In this document: positions 60,214 through 64,000 of the stretch, piece after piece | Layout: each line of letters starts with the position of its first letter | How positions within the stretch are numbered: the first letter of the stretch is position 1 | Source: Algimonas ampicilliniresistens | Lineage (GTDB): Bacteria; Pseudomonadota; Alphaproteobacteria; Caulobacterales; Maricaulaceae | Assembly (NCBI RefSeq): GCF_030159955.1 | Contig: NZ_BSNK01000002.1 | Coordinates: 1,240,001 to 1,304,000 of the forward strand | Reading direction: 5' to 3' | Length of the DNA stretch: 64,000 nt | Notes under the pieces: generated by a model | What the model saw: the letters and a program-made list of their open reading frames with translations, nothing else | The model's database searches: none | Told to the model about the DNA's origin: nothing | Position numbers and translations under genes: made by a program

Positions 60214-62016
60214 ATGACACACCCTCCGCAATATCCGCCGACCGGTCCGGGACAGCCGCCAATGGATCAGTCTAGACCTGCGCACCCTCAACCGGGACAG
60301 CCGATGCCACGGCCTATGCCGCTGCCATCACCTATGCCTATGCCGCACCCCGTTGCGGCCAACGCCCCGGTTCCGCCGCCGCCATATCCCGGCCAAGCCT
60401 ATCCACAGGCGGGTCATGCCCCGGCACCGCGGGCGCCCGCACATCCTGTGCCAGCACCTCACGCGCCTCTACATGCCCCTGCGCCGCACGCCCCTGTGCA
60501 TCACACTCCAGTGCACCACACTCCTGCGCATCAGGCTCCAGCCCATCACGCTCAGCCAGGTTATCCAGCGCCAGTCCATGCTAATGCCGTGCCGATGCAT
60601 CCTCAGTTCAACCCTGATCCGCATTCTAACCCAGATCCCCAGGGGCATTATGCCGCTCCGGCTCCGCATGCTGATTATCCAGGTCTCGTTGAAGCTAATC
60701 CAGCTTTGATGAATCAGGTGGATCAGCCCGCCCAAGAGGGCGGAGAGCGTGCTTTACCGCAACTCTCAATCCATGCCTTTTGTGATCGTAACGACACGGC
60801 GGGCTGCATAGATCAGATGACACGGGACTGGCGCATGCGCCGAACCAACACCAAAATTTATATGGGTGGGCTCCAAGCTGCGGTCGATTATTATCACAAA
60901 GAAACCACGCCCGGCCTGATCATCATCGAATCTGGTATGCGAGGGGTGGAGCTCTTCAACCAACTCGAACAGCTAGCGTCTGTTTGCGATGAAGGCACGA
61001 AGGTCGTCCTCATCGGTGCCGCGAACGACATACGCCTTTATCGCCAGCTGATGGATAAGGGTGTCTCGGATTACATTGTTCCGCCGTTACATCCGTTGAA
61101 CATGATCCGCTCTTTGAGCGAGATTTACGCCGATCCAGACAAGCCATTTACAGGGCGTGCGATCGCGTTTTTCGGGTCCAAAGGCGGCGTCGGATCGTCA
61201 ACGCTAGCGCATAATTTAGCTTGGACACTCTCTGAGCGTCTGTTGCAAGAAACCTCTCTGATCGACCTTGACAGTTCTTGGGGTACGACGGCCTTGGACT
61301 TTGCTTATGATAGTGCGTCCGGTCTGGAAGAGGCTTTATCTGAGGTTGACCGCCTCGATGACACGCTTTTGGACCGTATTATGGTGCGGCACACGGAGCG
61401 CTTGTCGATCCTGCCGACCTCAAGCTCACTTAACGTCAAACCGGTGGTCGATAGCGCAGCTTATGAAGCGATCATTGGTGCTGTCCGCTCGATCAGCCCG
61501 TTGGCAATCTTAGATTTGCCACATATCTGGAATGATTGGACAACAAATGTCCTGACCACCGTCGATGATGTCGTTATTACGACCGTCCCAGACTTGGCGA
61601 ATTTGCGTAATACGAAAAACCTCATCGATTTCCTTAAGGCCCAGCGCCCGAATGATGCTGAGCCGGTGCTTATTTTGAACCAGACGGGACGCTGCAAAAA
61701 CAAGGATGACGAGATCAGCGTCGAGAACTTCGCGGGGGCTGTCGGGCTTGATCCATCTCTGGTGATTGGTTTCGATCCGGACACATTCAATCGGGCCTGT
61801 AATGAAGGCAAGATGTTGCCAGAAATGAAGACGACCGATGCTCTTGTGCCTGGTCTTGATTATCTCGCTAATCGTTTGCGCACTGGACAATTTACGGCGC
61901 CAGCCGAGTCCGGATCCGGTCGAAAATTAGGTTTCAAGCTCAGAGACACGGGGCCCGTGGTCGCGGGAACAGAGAGCAAATCTCTATTCGCCTCGCTGCT
62001 CCGGAAAAAGGGCTAG
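60214..62016 (+). CDS. cpaE: Pilus assembly ATPase CpaE/TadZ with long His/Pro-rich N-terminal extension
   Basis: 600 residues. Residues 1 to about 178 are low complexity, rich in Pro, Ala and His (about 20 His), with repeated HAP and HTP units such as HAPVHHTPVHHTPAHQAP. Then comes a receiver-like domain (about 183-300, without the usual phospho-Asp context) and a MinD/ParA-type ATPase with deviant Walker A SKGGVGSSTLAHN (322-334) and LIDLDSSWG. CpaE/TadZ marks the cell pole where the pilus assembles. Caulobacter CpaE is shorter, about 517 residues as I recall. The tail and ATPase are in one frame with no frameshift. Confidence 0.93.
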   Translation: MTHPPQYPPTGPGQPPMDQSRPAHPQPGQPMPRPMPLPSPMPMPHPVAANAPVPPPPYPGQAYPQAGHAPAPRAPAHPVPAPHAPLHAPAPHAPVHHTPVHHTPAHQAPAHHAQPGYPAPVHANAVPMHPQFNPDPHSNPDPQGHYAAPAPHADYPGLVEANPALMNQVDQPAQEGGERALPQLSIHAFCDRNDTAGCIDQMTRDWRMRRTNTKIYMGGLQAAVDYYHKETTPGLIIIESGMRGVELFNQLEQLASVCDEGTKVVLIGAANDIRLYRQLMDKGVSDYIVPPLHPLNMIRSLSEIYADPDKPFTGRAIAFFGSKGGVGSSTLAHNLAWTLSERLLQETSLIDLDSSWGTTALDFAYDSASGLEEALSEVDRLDDTLLDRIMVRHTERLSILPTSSSLNVKPVVDSAAYEAIIGAVRSISPLAILDLPHIWNDWTTNVLTTVDDVVITTVPDLANLRNTKNLIDFLKAQRPNDAEPVLILNQTGRCKNKDDEISVENFAGAVGLDPSLVIGFDPDTFNRACNEGKMLPEMKTTDALVPGLDYLANRLRTGQFTAPAESGSGRKLGFKLRDTGPVVAGTESKSLFASLLRKKG

Positions 62017-62022
62017 GTCGCC

Positions 62023-63423
62023 ATGTTCGGTAAGCGTTCCGATACGGTTGCTCTAAAGGTCGATCAGAGCGCCCCTGCGCCCGCGCCGGAACCGGCGATG
62101 CCTAGCCCTGCGCCTGCTCCGGTGATGTCGAGAAATAGCGACGAGCCGTCTGAGGAGTATTACGAAACCAAGGCGACAATCTTCAACGCCTTGTTCGAGA
62201 CGATCGATGTCTCTGCGCTCGCAGGCATGCAGCCGGATAAGGCGCGGACGGAAATCCGGAACATTGTCGATGAGATCATCGCTATCCGTAACGTCCGTCT
62301 TTCAGTAGCCGAGCAAACACAACTGATCACGGAAATCTGTGATGATATTCTTGGCTATGGTCCGCTCGAACCGCTCTTAGCTCGGGACGATATTGCCGAC
62401 ATCATGGTGAACGGTGCCAAGCACGTCTTCATCGAAACCAATGGCAAGATGCAGAAGACGAATATTCGTTTCCGCGACAATACGCAGTTGATGAATATTT
62501 GTCAGCGGATCGTGAGCCAAGTCGGCCGCCGCGTTGATGAAGCCAGTCCAATCTGTGACGCGCGCCTTTTGGATGGCTCCCGCGTCAACGTTATTGCGCC
62601 GCCTTTGTCGATTGACGGCCCCGCTCTGACAATTCGGAAATTTAAGAAAGACAAGCTGACACTGAATGATTTGGTGGGCTTTAAGTCGATCTCGCCTGCG
62701 GGCGCAAAAGTGCTCCAGATCATCGGTGCTTGCCAATGTAACATCGTCATCTCAGGCGGTACGGGTTCCGGTAAAACCACGCTGTTAAACTGTCTGACGG
62801 GTTTCATTCATCCCGACGAGCGGATCATTACTTGTGAAGATGCGGCCGAATTACAGCTGCAACAGCCTCATGTCGTCCGGTTAGAAACGCGTCCGCCCAA
62901 TCTTGAAGGCAAGGGCAAGGTCACGATGGCCGATCTCGTTAAAAACTGTCTTCGTATGCGTCCAGAACGGATCATCGTAGGTGAGGTGCGTGGACCAGAA
63001 GCCTTTGATCTGCTGCAGGCCATGAATACGGGTCATGACGGGTCTATGGGTACGCTTCACGCTAACAGCCCGCGAGAGGCTCTGTCGCGTCTTGAGTCCA
63101 TGATTACGATGGGTGGGTTCTCTCTGCCTGCTAAAACGATCCGTGAAATGATCGTTGGTTCAGTCGATGTGGTCGTTCAGGCCACGCGTCTGCGTGATGG
63201 ATCCCGCCGTATCACGCACATCACCGAGGTCATCGGCATGGAAGGCGATGTGATCGTTACCCAAGATTTGCTAAAATATGAGATGGACGGGGAAGATGCT
63301 GCCGGCAATATCGTTGGTGAACACCGCTCGACCGGCATCGCCCGCCCAGCCTTCTGGGATCGGGCGCGCTATTTCAATCTTGAGAAAGACCTGGCCATGG
63401 CGCTCGATGAGGCGGGTAGCTGA
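62023..63423 (+). CDS. cpaF: Pilus assembly ATPase CpaF/TadA
   Basis: Hexameric secretion ATPase that powers pilus extension and retraction. 466 residues. A Pro/Ala-rich start (about 10-40) leads into the N-terminal domain with [23 protein letters not shown], Walker [14 protein letters not shown], the Asp box [22 protein letters not shown] and Walker [16 protein letters not shown], then the His box [19 protein letters not shown]. It starts 6 bp after cpaE. Its stop shares one base with the tadB start (TGATG). Confidence 0.96.
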   Translation: MFGKRSDTVALKVDQSAPAPAPEPAMPSPAPAPVMSRNSDEPSEEYYETKATIFNALFETIDVSALAGMQPDKARTEIRNIVDEIIAIRNVRLSVAEQTQLITEICDDILGYGPLEPLLARDDIADIMVNGAKHVFIETNGKMQKTNIRFRDNTQLMNICQRIVSQVGRRVDEASPICDARLLDGSRVNVIAPPLSIDGPALTIRKFKKDKLTLNDLVGFKSISPAGAKVLQIIGACQCNIVISGGTGSGKTTLLNCLTGFIHPDERIITCEDAAELQLQQPHVVRLETRPPNLEGKGKVTMADLVKNCLRMRPERIIVGEVRGPEAFDLLQAMNTGHDGSMGTLHANSPREALSRLESMITMGGFSLPAKTIREMIVGSVDVVVQATRLRDGSRRITHITEVIGMEGDVIVTQDLLKYEMDGEDAAGNIVGEHRSTGIARPAFWDRARYFNLEKDLAMALDEAGS

Positions 63424-64000
63424 TGGAAGGGCAACTCATTCTCGCTATTGCTGGCGCCGGTGTCGTTGGAATTATTGGATATTTGCTTCTGGGGGGACAA
63501 CCCTCGACCGCGAATGCGAGAGTTGGTGCCTATACGGGCAAGAAGCCGTCACGATTTAACCTGCGCAATCGTTTGAAAAGCAGCGATCAAGGCGGTCGCC
63601 GTCGGCAAGTCGAAGATACGCTGAAAAAAATTGAAGAGAACCAAAAATCAAAAAAGAAGGCCTCGAAAACGATTGAGGCTAGACTGCTTCAAGCCAATGT
63701 CGACATGACACGCTCAAAGTTCCTCACGATTTCAGCGATTTTAGCCGTTGTGGCAGCGGCCGTCACATTCATTCTAGGTCTGCCGCCAGCCTTGATCGCA
63801 GCCGCGTCTTTCATTTTCGGTTTTGGGTTGCCGCGCTTCATTTTGAATAAGAAGATTAAGGGTCGCCAGAAAAAATTCGTGGCCCATTTCGCGGACGGTA
63901 TGGACATCATCGTTCGCGGCGTTCGCACAGGGTTGCCGCTTGGCGATTGTCTCAAAATTATCGCGCATGAGAGTCCAGACCCTATGGGGGCAGAATTCCG
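63423..64000 (+). CDS. tadB: Flp pilus assembly inner-membrane protein TadB/CpaG (3' truncated by window edge)
   Basis: The first 192 residues are visible. An N-terminal membrane helix (about 5-24) is followed by a very basic cytoplasmic stretch (KKIEENQKSKKKASKTIEARL), two helices (about 100-140) and the T2SSF/GspF-like start FVAHFADGMDIIVRGVRTGLPLGDCLKIIAHE. This is the TadB platform protein. The one-base overlap with cpaF indicates coupling. tadC/cpaH is expected just outside the window. Confidence 0.93.
   Translation, partial: MEGQLILAIAGAGVVGIIGYLLLGGQPSTANARVGAYTGKKPSRFNLRNRLKSSDQGGRRRQVEDTLKKIEENQKSKKKASKTIEARLLQANVDMTRSKFLTISAILAVVAAAVTFILGLPPALIAAASFIFGFGLPRFILNKKIKGRQKKFVAHFADGMDIIVRGVRTGLPLGDCLKIIAHESPDPMGAEF

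Noticed and set aside
60400-60600. Repeats in cpaE as CRISPR-like or inserted DNA
   Set aside because: The repeats are in frame, imperfect and code for His/Pro/Ala units within one continuous protein; no spacer structure.

Overview
The window is chromosomal DNA of an alphaproteobacterium. The best guess is a marine, Hyphomonadaceae/Maricaulales-like relative of Caulobacter; this is inferred from gene content and order, not from a marker phylogeny. Pointers are a Caulobacter-type Tad/Cpa pilus locus, a long TonB-dependent receptor, a DUF3450-TonB energy operon, DUF2336 and UrcA-type proteins, an HWE-type histidine kinase, and the alphaproteobacterial neighbourhoods lptF-lptG-surA-pdxA-rsmA and fabD-fabG-acpP-fabF-mltG-gmk. 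Coding density is high. No insertion sequence, phage, CRISPR array or rRNA gene was seen. One tRNA gene (Gln, TTG anticodon) is present.

Layout. 1-1.6 kb: the 3' end of a TonB-dependent receptor, closed by a strong terminator and followed by 650 bp of hairpin-rich non-coding DNA. 2.2-4.4 kb: sppA and tRNA-Gln. 4.7-11.6 kb: an energy-transduction operon with two DUF3450 proteins, an ExbB with a large periplasmic domain, a second ExbB, two ExbDs, TonB and a TPR protein. 11.6-17.5 kb: DUF2336 protein, oligopeptidase B, a short asparaginase-like protein, panD, a UrcA-like protein and a LysR regulator. 17.7-19.1 kb: rpsF-rpsR-rplI. 19.3-24.4 kb: fatty acid synthesis genes with mltG and gmk. 24.5-32.8 kb: a membrane protein, rsmA-pdxA-surA, lptG-lptF, and pepA-holC. 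33.1-37.3 kb: a four-gene corrinoid methyl-transfer cassette. 37.3-44.4 kb: two envelope proteins, transaldolase, priA, purA, a PagL-like deacylase and a free-methionine sulfoxide reductase. 44.4-51.4 kb: one long minus-strand run, ubiB-coaBC-hyp-dut-kinase-cysK-DUF5946-MoeB-like. 51.6-53.6 kb: nrdB and a tyrosine phosphatase. 53.6-64 kb: the Tad pilus locus, cut off inside tadB.

How the genes work together. The ExbB/ExbD/TonB operon would energise outer-membrane receptors such as the one at the left edge. The short asparaginase and panD diverge from a shared near-palindrome and would link asparagine breakdown to beta-alanine. The corrinoid cassette (B12 protein, DUF1638, pterin-type methyltransferase, RamA-like activator) looks like a split, cobalamin-dependent methionine synthase lacking only its homocysteine module, and is the most interesting system here. 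The Tad locus contains prepilin, pseudopilin-like, peptidase, secretin, lipoprotein and ATPase genes in the usual order, with a tandem pair of Flp pilins and an unusual His/Pro-rich extension on CpaE.

Limits: families were assigned by reading translations and motifs. No database search or structure prediction was run, and promoter and operator calls are visual.
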